Origin: Actinacidiphila acidipaludis
GTDB taxonomy: Bacteria > Actinomycetota > Actinomycetes > Streptomycetales > Streptomycetaceae
Reading direction: 5' to 3'
NCBI RefSeq assembly: GCF_019890725.1
Contig: NZ_JAINZZ010000029.1
Coordinates: 1-64,000, forward strand
Length of the DNA stretch: 64,000 nucleotides
Within the stretch, counting starts at the first letter, position 1. Every line of letters begins with the position of its first letter. A model generated the notes under the pieces. That model made no database searches, was not told the DNA's origin, and saw only the letters and a list, made by a program, of their open reading frames with translations. This document shows positions 23,650 through 32,601 of the stretch, piece by piece. Position numbers and translations under genes: made by a program.

Positions 23650-23674
23650 AGATGTACAACAAGGTTGTACATCT
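23650..23674. promoter_or_regulatory. MarR operator between hydrolase and MarR genes
   Basis: Perfect 11-bp arms AGATGTACAAC (23650-23660) and GTTGTACATCT (23664-23674) are separated by AAG. The site lies 30 nt upstream of the MarR start and 51 nt upstream of the hydrolase start. Length and symmetry fit a MarR dimer site. Binding is inferred from position. Confidence 0.65.
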
Positions 23675-23703
23675 AGATTACATACTTCGGATAGGGTGAA
23701 GCC

Positions 23704-24129
23704 ATGAACGACGACGCCCTGGCCGAAGACCTCCGGCAGGTGATCGGGGAACTGGTCCGTGCGGTGCGAGTGGTGGACACGATGCCCTCCGGGGAGGCCG
23801 CCGTCCTCGGCCACCTGGACCGCGGCGGCCCGCAGACGACGGCCGATCTCGCCCACCTGCGCGGCGTGACCCACCAGGCGGCGGCCAGATCCGTGAAGGA
23901 ACTCCTCCGGTCCGGCCTGGTCCGCGCGGAACCGCATGCCAGCGACGGCCGCAAACTCGTGCTGCACATCACCGACGCCGGCCGCGCCCGCCTGACGCGG
24001 GAACGCGCTCAGCGCGCCGGCTGGCTCAACAGCGCCATCCGGGACGAGCTCAGCGCCGACGAGCAGGACCAACTCCGCGAGTGCGTACCCCTGCTGGGAC
24101 GCCTGACCGACCGCCTCACCGGGCGCTGA
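23704..24129 (+). CDS. MarR family transcriptional regulator
   Basis: This is a 141-aa winged-helix regulator. LDRGGPQTTADLAHLRGVTH forms helices 2-3, QAAARSVKELLRSGLV is the recognition helix region, and the wing DGRKLVLHITDAGRARL follows. It is divergent from the UlaG-like hydrolase gene, with a perfect dyad between them, and likely controls both. A CDS for a LuxR regulator follows in the same direction after 104 nt but appears to have its own expression signals. Confidence 0.92.
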   Translation: MNDDALAEDLRQVIGELVRAVRVVDTMPSGEAAVLGHLDRGGPQTTADLAHLRGVTHQAAARSVKELLRSGLVRAEPHASDGRKLVLHITDAGRARLTRERAQRAGWLNSAIRDELSADEQDQLRECVPLLGRLTDRLTGR

Positions 24130-24233
24130 CGCGACGCACGCCGGGCGCACCGTTCTCCGGGCGCCCGGGAGAGCCGGTTGCGCGCCCCTGCCGGTGCCCG
24201 CGAACCCCCGGACGAGGCCGCTATGTTGGCAGC

Positions 24234-26585
24234 ATGGGAGCTGTGGGGCGGCCGGGACGAGACGACGGCATACCGGCCGACCTGACCGCCCTGGTCGGCC
24301 GGCGCGGCGAGGTCACCCGGATCCGGCGCATGCTCGCCACGGCACGCCTGGTGACGCTCACCGGAGTGGGCGGCGTCGGCAAGACGCGGCTGGGCTTCCA
24401 GGTGGCGGCCGCGGTGACCCGGGGGTCCTCCGACGACGTGCACCTGGTGGAGCTGGCCGCTCTGCGCGACGAGGAGTTCCTGGCCCAGGAGGTGGCCACC
24501 GCGCTCGGCCTCGTCGACCGGTCCGGGCGGCCGACGCTGCAGGTGGTCGTGGATCACCTCCAAGGCCGGCGGTCGCTGCTGCTGCTCGACAACTGCGAGC
24601 ATCTGGTGGGTGGTTGCGCCCGTCTCGTCGACACGCTGCTGCGGGCCCTGCCGGGTCTGCGCGTGCTGGCGACGAGCCGGCAGGCGCTCCGGCTGACGGG
24701 TGAACAGATCTTCCAGGTACCGCCGTTGTGTGTTCCGCCATCTCCTGGTCCGGCGGCCGGCAAGGCGCCGGGCCGCTATCCGGCCGTCACCCTCTTCGAA
24801 CAGCGCGCGGCCGCCGTGCGGCCCGGCTTCCGCGTCACCGCCGAGAACGCCGACGCGGTGGTGCGGCTGGTCGGCCGGCTCGACGGTGTGCCGCTGGCCA
24901 TCGAGTTGGCCGCCGCCCGCATGCGCACCCTGTCCCCCCAGGAACTCCTCGATCGTCTCGCCGGCCGGTTCGACCTGCTGACCCTCGGAAGCCGCGCCGC
25001 CCCGCCCCGGCAGCGCACGCTTCGCGGGGTGATCGACTGGAGCCACGCGCTGTGCACGGAGCAGGAACGTGCCGTGTGGGCACGCTCGTCGGTGTTCGCG
25101 GGCGGCTTCGACCTGGCAGGACTCGAAGCCGTCTGCGTCACGCCGGACCTGCCCGCACAGGCCGTCACCGAGGCGGTGGACGGGCTGGTGGACAAGTCCC
25201 TTCTTCTGCGTCAGGAAGTAGAGGGCCGTTCGCGGTTCGCCATGCTGGGGACCGTCCGTGAGTACGGCCAGGAACAGTTGGCCGCGAGCGGGGAACTCGC
25301 GGTGTACCGCGCACGGCACCGCGACCACTGGCTCGCCATGTCCGCGCGCGCTCAGGCCGCGTCGTTCGGACCCGCCCAGGTCGGCTGGTTCGCTCGGTTA
25401 CGAGCCGACCACGCCGACGTCCGCACGGCGCTGGGCTTCTGTCGGGAGACCCCCGGCGAAGCCGCGGCCGGCCTGGCGCTCGCCATGGCCCCCCGGCACT
25501 ACTGGATCACCCGGGGCTCCCTGAGCGAGGGCCGGCAATGGCTGTCCCGCCTGCTGGACGCCGAAGCGCGCGACGGCACCGCGAGCCCGCTGCGCGCCCG
25601 GGCGCTGTCCGCCCTGGCCTATCTGACCATCCTGCACGGCGCTCCGGAAGAGGCGCTGCCCCTGATCGCGGAGGCCCGCGCGGCCGCCGAACGCCTGGGG
25701 GACGCGGCCACGCTCGCCTGGACCGAGCACCATCTCGGCGTGGTGGCCTCTTTCGCCGGGGACCTGGACCGCTCCTCGGTCCACTTCGAGACCGCGCTGG
25801 AGGGCCACCGCGCCCTCGATGATCTGGGTGCGGCCTGCGAATGCCTGTTCAAACTCGCCCTGGTGGCCGTTCTCAGCGGCGATCACCCGCGCGCCGAAGC
25901 GCTCTGCCGGGAGTGCGAGACCGCCACCACCGAGCACGGTGAGTCGTGGGTGCGCGGGCTCAGCCTGTTCACGCGCGGTCTGCTCCGCTGGAAGCAGGGC
26001 GACGGGAAGGCCGCGGACGCGCTCGCCAGGGAAGCCGTCCGGCTGCTGCGGCCGTTCGGCGACTGGTGGGACATCGCCATGTGCGTGGAGATCTCCGCCT
26101 GGAGCGCCGCGGCCGGCGGAGCTCACGACCGCGCCGCCCGGCTCCTGGGCGTTCTCGACGCGTTGTGGACGACGGTCGGCGGCAGGCTTTCCACGGCGCC
26201 CTTCATGGCCGGCGATCGGCGCGTGTGCGAGACGGCGGTCCGCGACGCCATCGGCGATGCCGCGTTCGAGCACGCGGTGCGCCAGGGAGCGGACCTGCCG
26301 GTCTCCCAGGCGCTGGACTACGTCCTGCGGGACACGGCGGACCACGTCCCGCGGGACACGGCCGGGCGGTCCGGGACCGCGGGCCTCACCCGGCGAGAAC
26401 GTCAGGTCGCCGATCTGGTGGCCCGCGGTATGACCAACAAGGAGATCGCCGACCATCTGGTTCTCGCCCGCCGCACCGCTGAGAATCACGTGGAGCGCGC
26501 TCTGGCCAAGCTCGGTCTGACCTCCCGCACGCAGTTGGCGGTCTGGGTCCACGAGCGCGGCGTGTCCGTGCCCGGTCACGGCTGA
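24234..26585 (+). CDS. large LuxR-type regulator with NB-ARC-like ATPase; contains a TTA codon
   Basis: The protein has about 783 residues. The N-terminal ATPase shows Walker A TGVGGVGKTRLG and Walker B SLLLLDNCEH, then LATSRQALRLTGE and PLAIELAAARM, as in AfsR/SARP-like and PknK-like NB-ARC regulators. A TPR-like helical middle follows. The C-terminus is a LuxR HTH: LTRRERQVADLVARGMTNKE then IADHLVLARRTAENHVERAL. Leu389 is encoded by TTA (25398-25400), a codon read only by the bldA tRNA in Streptomyces, so translation is probably restricted to late development. I chose the ATG at 24234; an upstream in-frame start would add 51 atypical residues. Confidence 0.9.
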   Translation: MGAVGRPGRDDGIPADLTALVGRRGEVTRIRRMLATARLVTLTGVGGVGKTRLGFQVAAAVTRGSSDDVHLVELAALRDEEFLAQEVATALGLVDRSGRPTLQVVVDHLQGRRSLLLLDNCEHLVGGCARLVDTLLRALPGLRVLATSRQALRLTGEQIFQVPPLCVPPSPGPAAGKAPGRYPAVTLFEQRAAAVRPGFRVTAENADAVVRLVGRLDGVPLAIELAAARMRTLSPQELLDRLAGRFDLLTLGSRAAPPRQRTLRGVIDWSHALCTEQERAVWARSSVFAGGFDLAGLEAVCVTPDLPAQAVTEAVDGLVDKSLLLRQEVEGRSRFAMLGTVREYGQEQLAASGELAVYRARHRDHWLAMSARAQAASFGPAQVGWFARLRADHADVRTALGFCRETPGEAAAGLALAMAPRHYWITRGSLSEGRQWLSRLLDAEARDGTASPLRARALSALAYLTILHGAPEEALPLIAEARAAAERLGDAATLAWTEHHLGVVASFAGDLDRSSVHFETALEGHRALDDLGAACECLFKLALVAVLSGDHPRAEALCRECETATTEHGESWVRGLSLFTRGLLRWKQGDGKAADALAREAVRLLRPFGDWWDIAMCVEISAWSAAAGGAHDRAARLLGVLDALWTTVGGRLSTAPFMAGDRRVCETAVRDAIGDAAFEHAVRQGADLPVSQALDYVLRDTADHVPRDTAGRSGTAGLTRRERQVADLVARGMTNKEIADHLVLARRTAENHVERALAKLGLTSRTQLAVWVHERGVSVPGHG

Positions 26586-26597
26586 ACCGGCGGCGCG

Positions 26598-27221
26598 TCA
26601 CTTTCCCGCGGCGATGACGTCCGCCAGGAGCTGGAAGCCGTGGTCCCGGTCGCTCGTCAGCGTCGCCTTCGGGGCGGTGCTGCGGTTGACCCCGTCGATA
26701 GTGATGGTGATCGACAGCTCACCCACGCTGCCGTAGACCGACAGGCGGCCGCCTTCGAGCGCGGCGTCAGGAGGTGCCGCGGTGTAGGTGGCGCACGACA
26801 CGCCGGGGCCCGGCCCCTTCACGACCTGGTATCCGCGGTTCTGCAGCGGATCGCACGACAGCTTCGCGTAGTTGCCGGGGCCGCCTTGCCTGCTCCTGTC
26901 GTACGCCTCCAGCCTCAGGTACGGCTCACTCGTGGCGGTGGAGGCGCCCGAGCCGGCGGCCTTGATGTTCACCGTGCACCAACCCGTGGCGTGCCGGGCC
27001 GTGTCGAAGTGGCCGTCGACGCTCGCGTAGGGCAGCGGGTTCAGGGCGGTGGCGACCGTCTCCGGTCTCAGATAGCGCCCGCACCCGTCGAGAACCGCCT
27101 TCCGCATCGCCGCCGACGGCCCCGAGCCGCCGCCACCGCACCCGGCCGCCGCCCCCACGACGACGAGTCCGGCCAGTCCCAGCACGGCAGACCTGCGTCG
27201 GCGCACACGCACTCCCCTCAA
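26598..27221 (-). CDS. putative lipoprotein
   Basis: The 207-aa protein has a basic N-terminus, a hydrophobic segment (AVLGLAGLVVVGAA) and the lipobox VGAAAGC with the lipidated Cys at position 28. The mature part starts with a Gly/Ser linker and carries four further cysteines (CGRYL, WCTVN, LSCDP, VSCATY), which could form two disulfides. A beta-rich fold is likely. No enzymatic signature is seen. It is convergent with the LuxR regulator gene. Function unknown; solute-binding or DUF-type surface proteins are possible. Confidence 0.8.
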   Translation of the reverse strand: MRGVRVRRRRSAVLGLAGLVVVGAAAGCGGGGSGPSAAMRKAVLDGCGRYLRPETVATALNPLPYASVDGHFDTARHATGWCTVNIKAAGSGASTATSEPYLRLEAYDRSRQGGPGNYAKLSCDPLQNRGYQVVKGPGPGVSCATYTAAPPDAALEGGRLSVYGSVGELSITITIDGVNRSTAPKATLTSDRDHGFQLLADVIAAGK

Positions 27222-27590
27222 CGACCTGCGGTCCTCGCATTCTCACGGGTGGTGAGCGCGTGGCACACGGGACAACTACTCAATTCCGTGACGAGGTGCC
27301 GGCGGATGCCGTTGCGCAAGCCGCTGTTCGTGCCCTGGCACGACGTGGTCGCGGTCCACTGGTCGAGTCCGCGGCACCACCACCGTCGCTCGCGACCGAT
27401 CCTGAGCCGCGTCGATCCGGTCGGCGGCCCGTGAACTCACGTCGTAACGCGGCGACCGCACGGACCGCCCCCGGCTCGCTGCCGGCTCGGCTCATCGGCG
27501 GCGCCGCCGCCGGCCGGCTCGCGCTCGACCGCACCGACCGCGCTGCAGGGGCCGTGGACAGCACCCACCGTCCGGTGGACAATCGCACTC
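27222..27590. other. 369-bp intergenic region, no gene supported
   Basis: The region separates the divergent lipoprotein and DUF1707-FHA genes and should hold both promoters. A GTG-started plus-strand frame (27260-27658) overlaps the start of the FHA gene and is low-complexity Arg/Ala/Pro sequence without a ribosome site. I see no RNA gene or clear dyad. Confidence 0.5.
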
Positions 27591-28265
27591 GTGATGCAGC
27601 ATCAGGTGCAGGTGCCGGCCTCGCGGGCGTCCGACGCGGATCGGGAAGAGGTGCTTGAGTTGCTGCGCACGGCGGCAGCCGAGGGACGGCTGTCCCACGA
27701 GACATTCCTCCTGCGCATGGAGCGCGTGCTCACCGCGCGCGACCATGCCGAGCTGCGCGCCCTGGTCGTGGATCTGCCAGTGGCCGAAGCCGTTCCGGTG
27801 ACCGCTGCTGGTTCGCTGAACGGCCTGCGGCGGCTGATGCTCCGGGTGATCGCCGCGTCCAGCGACGTCGCCTCCCGCGTCCGGCGACGCCACCGGATCC
27901 GCCGGCTGCCCGTCCTCGCGCTGCCGACGGCAGGCTCGCCCTCGGTGGTCATCGGACGGAGCCACGGCAGCCATCTGCGACTGTCGCACCATTCGGTGTC
28001 CCGCTCGCACGCCGTCCTCGTCTCCGCCGTCGACGGATGGGTGCTGCGTGACCTGAGCTCACTCAACGGCACGCTCGTGAACGGCTGCCGGCTGGCCGGC
28101 CAGGCACCGGTCCGCCCCGGCGACTGGGTCACTTTCGGCAGCATGCACTTCCGGCTCGCCGCACCCAGAGCGGTGACCCGGAGCAGCGACCACGATCGCC
28201 GCGTATCGGGCGTGTCCGCCCCGCCGACCAGGGTCGCGCCCGCGGCACGCGGTGAGAGCGTCTGA
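27591..28265 (+). CDS. DUF1707-FHA domain protein
   Basis: The 224-aa protein joins two domains. Residues about 8-62 are DUF1707 (ASDADREEVLELLRTAAAEG, then RLSHETFLLRMERVLTARDH). After a basic stretch, an FHA domain (about 118-195) shows VVIGRSHGSHLRLSHHSVSR, SHAVL, LRDLSSLNGTLVNG and VTFGSMHFRL. The Arg and Ser in the phosphothreonine-binding loops are kept (GRSHGS, VSRSH). It probably reads phosphothreonine signals from Ser/Thr kinases, but no kinase gene lies nearby. GTG at 27591 is directly followed by an in-frame ATG at 27594, and either may be used. Confidence 0.88.
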   Translation: MMQHQVQVPASRASDADREEVLELLRTAAAEGRLSHETFLLRMERVLTARDHAELRALVVDLPVAEAVPVTAAGSLNGLRRLMLRVIAASSDVASRVRRRHRIRRLPVLALPTAGSPSVVIGRSHGSHLRLSHHSVSRSHAVLVSAVDGWVLRDLSSLNGTLVNGCRLAGQAPVRPGDWVTFGSMHFRLAAPRAVTRSSDHDRRVSGVSAPPTRVAPAARGESV

Positions 28266-28359
28266 ACGCGCGGCCGCGGCAGGGCCGTCCGGTTGGAGCG
28301 GGGCGCCGGGAAGCTCCCGCAGCGTCTGACGGAGTGACCGCTCCCGCCCGCACGGGCCC

Positions 28360-28740
28360 TCACTCCCCGATCCAGCGGGCGGCCGCCTCGTACGTCGTGG
28401 CCGGGGAGCTGTTGAACGCGATGGCCGCGTCCGGCGCGAGCCGCCGCACCAGGTTGATCACCTGCTCCAGGAGTTCGACCTGATCGTCGGAGTGCCGCAG
28501 GCCGCCGCCGACGGTTACGCACTCCCACGGATGGGCGCGCAGCGCGCTCCCGACCAACGCCTCGACGTCGTCGCTTCCGTCGAGGCCGATGAGGCAGGTC
28601 TCGACCCCCACGCCGTGCTCGGCGAACGTCGCCAGCCCCGCCTCGATCGCCTCGGCCACCGGCTCGGGATCCCACGGCCCGGGCAGCCGGTACGGATCGA
28701 GCCCGATGACGAGGACGCGGGGTGGAGCGGTGGGGTCCAT
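28360..28740 (-). CDS. hypothetical protein with Rossmann-like pattern
   Basis: The 126-aa protein starts with PPRVLVIGLDPYRLPGPWDP and has alternating strands and helices (GVGVETCLIGLDG, WECVTVGGGLRH, QVELLEQVINLVRR, AAIAFNSSPATTYEAAARW), as in small alpha/beta proteins. No catalytic motif or signal peptide is seen. It resembles a family of short actinobacterial hypothetical proteins that are often single genes. Convergent with the DUF1707-FHA gene. Confidence 0.75.
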   Translation of the reverse strand: MDPTAPPRVLVIGLDPYRLPGPWDPEPVAEAIEAGLATFAEHGVGVETCLIGLDGSDDVEALVGSALRAHPWECVTVGGGLRHSDDQVELLEQVINLVRRLAPDAAIAFNSSPATTYEAAARWIGE

Positions 28741-28868
28741 GTCTGGACGATACGCGCCGTACGGCCCGCGGCTCCGGTGCCGATGCCCGCGGGTGGGGCG
28801 CCGTCAGGAGCACCCCGCCCGCGGCCGACGCACGGTCGGTCAAGGGTCGTTCGACGTCCGCCTGATGC

Positions 28869-31229
28869 TCAGCTGTCGGCTCCGTTTCGGGCGGCCTGCG
28901 CCATGTCGTAGGTGTGCACGTAGTCGAACGAGGCGGTGGCTCCCGCGGTGTTCATGGACACGAGGCCGATGCGCAGGGCGCCCTGGTCGGTCAGCGACCA
29001 CGTGCCGCCCCACTCCCAGCGGGCGCCGTCGGTGCTCGACGCCATGCGCACGTCGTACTCGTTGTGCGCGGTGTCGTGCCGCACATACAGCCGCAGCCAG
29101 GTGGTCGCCGCGGGGGCCGCGCCGAACATCGGGCCGTTGGCCACCGCGAGGGGCGGGGTGGCCGTCGGGCGTTCCGCCTCCTTGTCGAACTCCGTCTGCT
29201 GCAGCACCTGGCCGGCCTTGCCGTTCTCCGGCAGGACCGAGTGCACCAGCTTCAGGTACCGGTCGTCGTTCTGGTAGAGCACCAGGCCGGCCTGCTGTGC
29301 GGGCCGGGTGCCGTCGAAGGTGAGCTTCGTCTCGACGAGGTAGTCCGAGCTGGGAGCGTCCCGGAGCAGCACCGAGGCGGTGTTGGTGCCCGTGTACAGC
29401 TCGGCTGCCTGGGTGGGCCAGAGGAGCTGGCCGTTCTGCTGCCGCGGTCCGGTCGCGGGCTGCCGCACCCACGACCACGCCGAGTCGCCCGTTCCCGGCG
29501 TGCCGGTCCCGTCGAAGTCGTCGGAGTACGCCGTGAGCAGCGGTCCCGGCACCGGGTCGGGAACGCGGGCGGTGACCGGCCGGGCGGCCGGGGCGGCGCT
29601 CACGTTGTCGGCGTCGCCGGTGCCGTGAAGCGCGGTCACGGCGACGGAGCCGCCGGGGGTGGCGTTCCTGGGCGCCGTCACCGTCGTCACCGCGAGCGGA
29701 TCGATGAGGTTGTCCTCCGAGACCGACGCCGTGACGTCGTCACCGACCCAGTCGAGCGTCAGCACCTTCCATGTGGTCGCGTCGAAGGTGGCCGGCAGCG
29801 GCGAGGAGGAGCGGACGGTCGTGCCGCCGTGCGTGACCTCCACGCGGAGTTCGCCGGCCTGGGAGTCGATCCACGCGACGGCGCCGTTGCGCCCGGTGAC
29901 GCCGGCCCGCAGTCCGACGGTGCCGCCCGCCGACGTCCTGACGTCCGCCTGGGCGCGTACGTCGCCGTCGGTGTGGACCTTGCTGGTGAGCACGGCTCCG
30001 TCGCCGAGCCGTGCGAAGTGCCCGGAGTCCGTCTCGTCGCCGAGGGTGACCGGTCCGCGGGACTCCCAAGCGCTCAGCCCCGCGGTGAAGTCGTCGTCGA
30101 CCGGTCCGGTCGTCACCGGAGCCGTCGCGCCGGAGACGCTGCCGCCCGCACCCGCGTTGACCACCGGCCAGCCGTCGATCCAGTCCAGCCGGTCGATCAT
30201 CATCGGACGCCTGGAGAGGTTCAGCCGGCCCGCGCGCGTCTGCACCGGCGGGAAGTCGGGGTCGGCGTTGGAGATCGCGTGGTAGACGATCCAGTCCTGG
30301 CCCGACAGGTCGGTCTGGACCGCGTTGTGCCCGACGCCGGTGAATCCGTTGCCGTTCGGGGCGAGAACGAAGCCGCCCTTGCTCGACTGGTTCATCAGGT
30401 CGGTCCCTGTGTCGTCCACGAACGGGCCGAACGGGCTGTGGCTGCGGCCCACCTTGACGGTGTAGCCGCTGAACGCCCCGTCGCAGCATCCGGCGTCGGA
30501 GTACATGAGGTAGTAGAAGTCGCCGTGCCTGACGACGTATCCGCCCTCCATGCGCCTGCCCTGAGCGACCTGGGTGACCGGTCCGGTGAGCGCGGTCGCG
30601 TCGGCGTTCATCCTCGAGACGCAGATGACGTCGTAGCTGCCCCAGTAGAGGTAGTGCGTGTCGTCGGTGTCGGTGAACAGCGCCTGGTCGATGTTGCCCG
30701 TCGGGCACCCGGCCATCGCGGCTCTGGGGACGAGAAGCCCGTGGTGGGTCCACGGGCCCGTCGGCGTCGGCGCGGTCGCCAGCGCGACGCCGCCGGTGGA
30801 GAGCGCGTACGTCAGGTAGTACCGACCGTCGACATACCGGATGTCCGGGGCCCACGCGCGCGCGTTGCCCGGCCAGAACGCGGGGACCGCGTCCGGCGCG
30901 ACGACGTCGCCGACGTACGTCCAGGTGACCATGTTCTCGGAGCGGAGGATGGGAAGGAGGTGCTCGCCGTCCTCACCCGAACTGTTGAAGATCGGGTTGG
31001 TGGTTCCGTAGGCGTACCACGCTCCGTCCTTGCCCCGGATCATCGACGGATCCGGGAAGGTGTCCACCACTCCGGCGGTCACCGGATTGCTGTAGGTCGC
31101 GGGCGTCGACGTGGCGTTGTTCCCGGTCGCCGCGTCGGCCGGTGCGACGCCCGAGACCCCGCCGACCAGCAACACGCCGACCGACAGCGCCGTCGCGGCA
31201 AACCGTGCCAGCTTGCCTCGCAATTCCAT
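28869..31229 (-). CDS. secreted GH43 family glycoside hydrolase with C-terminal beta-sandwich domains
   Basis: The preprotein has about 786 residues and a Sec signal (LARFAATALSVGVLLVGGVSG, mature near Ala34). The GH43 five-bladed propeller follows. Asp60 in DTFPDPS is the likely general base, Asp129 in WAPDIRY the pKa modulator, and Glu228 in RRMEGGYVVR the general acid. Further propeller motifs are NIDQALFTDTDD and GHNAVQTD. The C-terminal ~380 residues hold two concanavalin-like beta sandwiches. GH43 enzymes cleave arabinose or xylose linkages in hemicellulose. The start at 31229 follows ggaaggaa. The secreted esterase gene upstream may act on the same plant polymers. Confidence 0.92.
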   Translation of the reverse strand: MELRGKLARFAATALSVGVLLVGGVSGVAPADAATGNNATSTPATYSNPVTAGVVDTFPDPSMIRGKDGAWYAYGTTNPIFNSSGEDGEHLLPILRSENMVTWTYVGDVVAPDAVPAFWPGNARAWAPDIRYVDGRYYLTYALSTGGVALATAPTPTGPWTHHGLLVPRAAMAGCPTGNIDQALFTDTDDTHYLYWGSYDVICVSRMNADATALTGPVTQVAQGRRMEGGYVVRHGDFYYLMYSDAGCCDGAFSGYTVKVGRSHSPFGPFVDDTGTDLMNQSSKGGFVLAPNGNGFTGVGHNAVQTDLSGQDWIVYHAISNADPDFPPVQTRAGRLNLSRRPMMIDRLDWIDGWPVVNAGAGGSVSGATAPVTTGPVDDDFTAGLSAWESRGPVTLGDETDSGHFARLGDGAVLTSKVHTDGDVRAQADVRTSAGGTVGLRAGVTGRNGAVAWIDSQAGELRVEVTHGGTTVRSSSPLPATFDATTWKVLTLDWVGDDVTASVSEDNLIDPLAVTTVTAPRNATPGGSVAVTALHGTGDADNVSAAPAARPVTARVPDPVPGPLLTAYSDDFDGTGTPGTGDSAWSWVRQPATGPRQQNGQLLWPTQAAELYTGTNTASVLLRDAPSSDYLVETKLTFDGTRPAQQAGLVLYQNDDRYLKLVHSVLPENGKAGQVLQQTEFDKEAERPTATPPLAVANGPMFGAAPAATTWLRLYVRHDTAHNEYDVRMASSTDGARWEWGGTWSLTDQGALRIGLVSMNTAGATASFDYVHTYDMAQAARNGADS

Positions 31230-31317
31230 GAGTATTCCTTCCCCATCGGAGAAACCTGGCAGGGAGCGCGGCGAGCGGAGGAACGAGCGACGCGGCCCTG
31301 CGGAGTCATCCAAGGGA

Positions 31318-31334
31318 GACGGAATTTTTCCGTC
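31318..31334. promoter_or_regulatory. small dyad upstream of the GH43 gene
   Basis: GACGGAA (31318-31324) and TTCCGTC (31328-31334) flank TTT. The site lies about 90 nt upstream of the GH43 start and also downstream of the esterase gene. It could be an operator or part of a terminator; nothing decides between them. Confidence 0.3.
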
Positions 31335-31427
31335 AAGACACCGACAAAACAGGATGGGTGACAGGGCGTCGCCGACCGGCAGTTGCCGGCGGACGCCCCC
31401 TCAACCCGTTGTCGCGAGTCACCCGGG

Positions 31428-32417
31428 TCAGGAGAGGCCGACGGCGTTCCGGGCGCCGATGGCCCGCATCAGCATCGGGAAGGCCTGGTGCAGATCCTGC
31501 TGCCAGTACGGCCACGCGTGGGTGCCGGGCCCGTAGAAGTCGGTGGTGACGGGCACATGTGCCTGCCGCAGCGCGTCGACGAAGTTGACGGATTCGGCGT
31601 GCACTTCGGCTTCGACGGCGTCGGCGGGGCGCGACGGGTCGTCGTACCGGCCGGGCCGGCCGTCACCGGCGGCCACGAACAGTTTGACCCCGTGCAGGCG
31701 GTCGACGTGATCGGTCGGGTCGTTGGCGACCCAGATGGGCCGCTGGGCGACGGGTTCGCCCCACAGGGCGTTCGGGTACAGGGACGCCAGGACGCCGCCG
31801 GGATTGCTGAGCGGGTCCAGGACGCCGCTGAAGGACGCGGCCGCCCGGAACAGACCCGTCTCGGCGTATTTCATGGCGCCGTACCCGCCCATGGACAGTC
31901 CCGCGACGGCCCTTCTCGGGCTCGCGCGGAAACCGCGTTCGAGGATCTGGCGCAGTTCGGTGAGGTGGAAGGTCTCCCATTGCGGCGAGCCGCCGGCGCC
32001 CTCGTTCCACCAGTCGGAGTAGAAGCCGTCGGCGCCCGCCTCGGGCATGACGACGAGGACGTCCGTCGTGCCGGTCAGCTGTTCCACGTCGGTGGAACGG
32101 GTCCAGGAGACGTAGCTGTCACAGCACCCGTGCAGGAGGTAGAGGACCGGCCACGGCTCGTTCGGACGGCTGTTCCAGTCCGGCGGCACGAGAAGCCGCA
32201 CGTGCTCGTCGGCAGCCATCGCCGGCGAGTGGACGGTGAGGTCCAGTGTCCGCGTGTCCAGCCACTGCTGGGCCGCGACATACGCTCCGTCGTCCGCGGT
32301 GACGGCCCCCGGCGCCGCCGTCCCGAAACCGGTGCCGGCATCGGCCGGGGCCGCGGTCACCATCCACGTCAGCGCCAATCCGGCCAGGGCCAGCACGGCC
32401 GACATTCTCCGTCTCAT
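31428..32417 (-). CDS. secreted esterase (antigen 85/esterase D-like alpha/beta hydrolase)
   Basis: The 329-aa preprotein has a signal peptide (MRRRMSAVLALAGLALTWMV, mature after PADA). The PF00756-type hydrolase domain has PVLYLLHGCCDSYVSW, the nucleophile elbow GLSMGGYGA with Ser175, and the C-terminal histidine in GTHAWPYW. The paired cysteine CC at 98-99 is a family feature. ATG at 32417 follows aagggg; the longer frame upstream is not signal-like. Feruloyl or acetyl-xylan esterase activity would fit the neighbouring GH43 gene but is not shown by sequence. Confidence 0.88.
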   Translation of the reverse strand: MRRRMSAVLALAGLALTWMVTAAPADAGTGFGTAAPGAVTADDGAYVAAQQWLDTRTLDLTVHSPAMAADEHVRLLVPPDWNSRPNEPWPVLYLLHGCCDSYVSWTRSTDVEQLTGTTDVLVVMPEAGADGFYSDWWNEGAGGSPQWETFHLTELRQILERGFRASPRRAVAGLSMGGYGAMKYAETGLFRAAASFSGVLDPLSNPGGVLASLYPNALWGEPVAQRPIWVANDPTDHVDRLHGVKLFVAAGDGRPGRYDDPSRPADAVEAEVHAESVNFVDALRQAHVPVTTDFYGPGTHAWPYWQQDLHQAFPMLMRAIGARNAVGLS

Positions 32418-32505
32418 CGCGTTCCCCTTCACGGTTGTCTTGTGCGGGCCCGCGCCGCCACAGGAGGGGGCCGGGGCCCGAACCGGGTCGACTTCAGAAG
32501 GTTGT

Positions 32506-32517
32506 GACAACGTTGTC
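32506..32517. promoter_or_regulatory. LacI-type operator upstream of the esterase gene
   Basis: GACAACGTTGTC is a perfect 12-bp palindrome with the central CG typical of LacI-family operators. It lies 89 nt upstream of the esterase start, within AT-richer promoter sequence. No LacI gene lies in the window. Confidence 0.5.
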
Positions 32518-32601
32518 TGTACGCTGTCAAAACAGCCTCGCTTCGCCACCGCCGGGTGTCAAGGGGCAGGGCGCCTCCGTCATGGCGTCACTCCCACGGC
32601 A

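Noticed and set aside
27260..27658. 132-aa plus-strand ORF before the DUF1707-FHA gene
   Set aside because: No ribosome site, overlaps the start of the FHA gene, low-complexity sequence.
28914..31361. 815-aa plus-strand ORF opposite the GH43 gene
   Set aside because: Antisense to a gene with complete GH43 catalytic residues; no motifs of its own.
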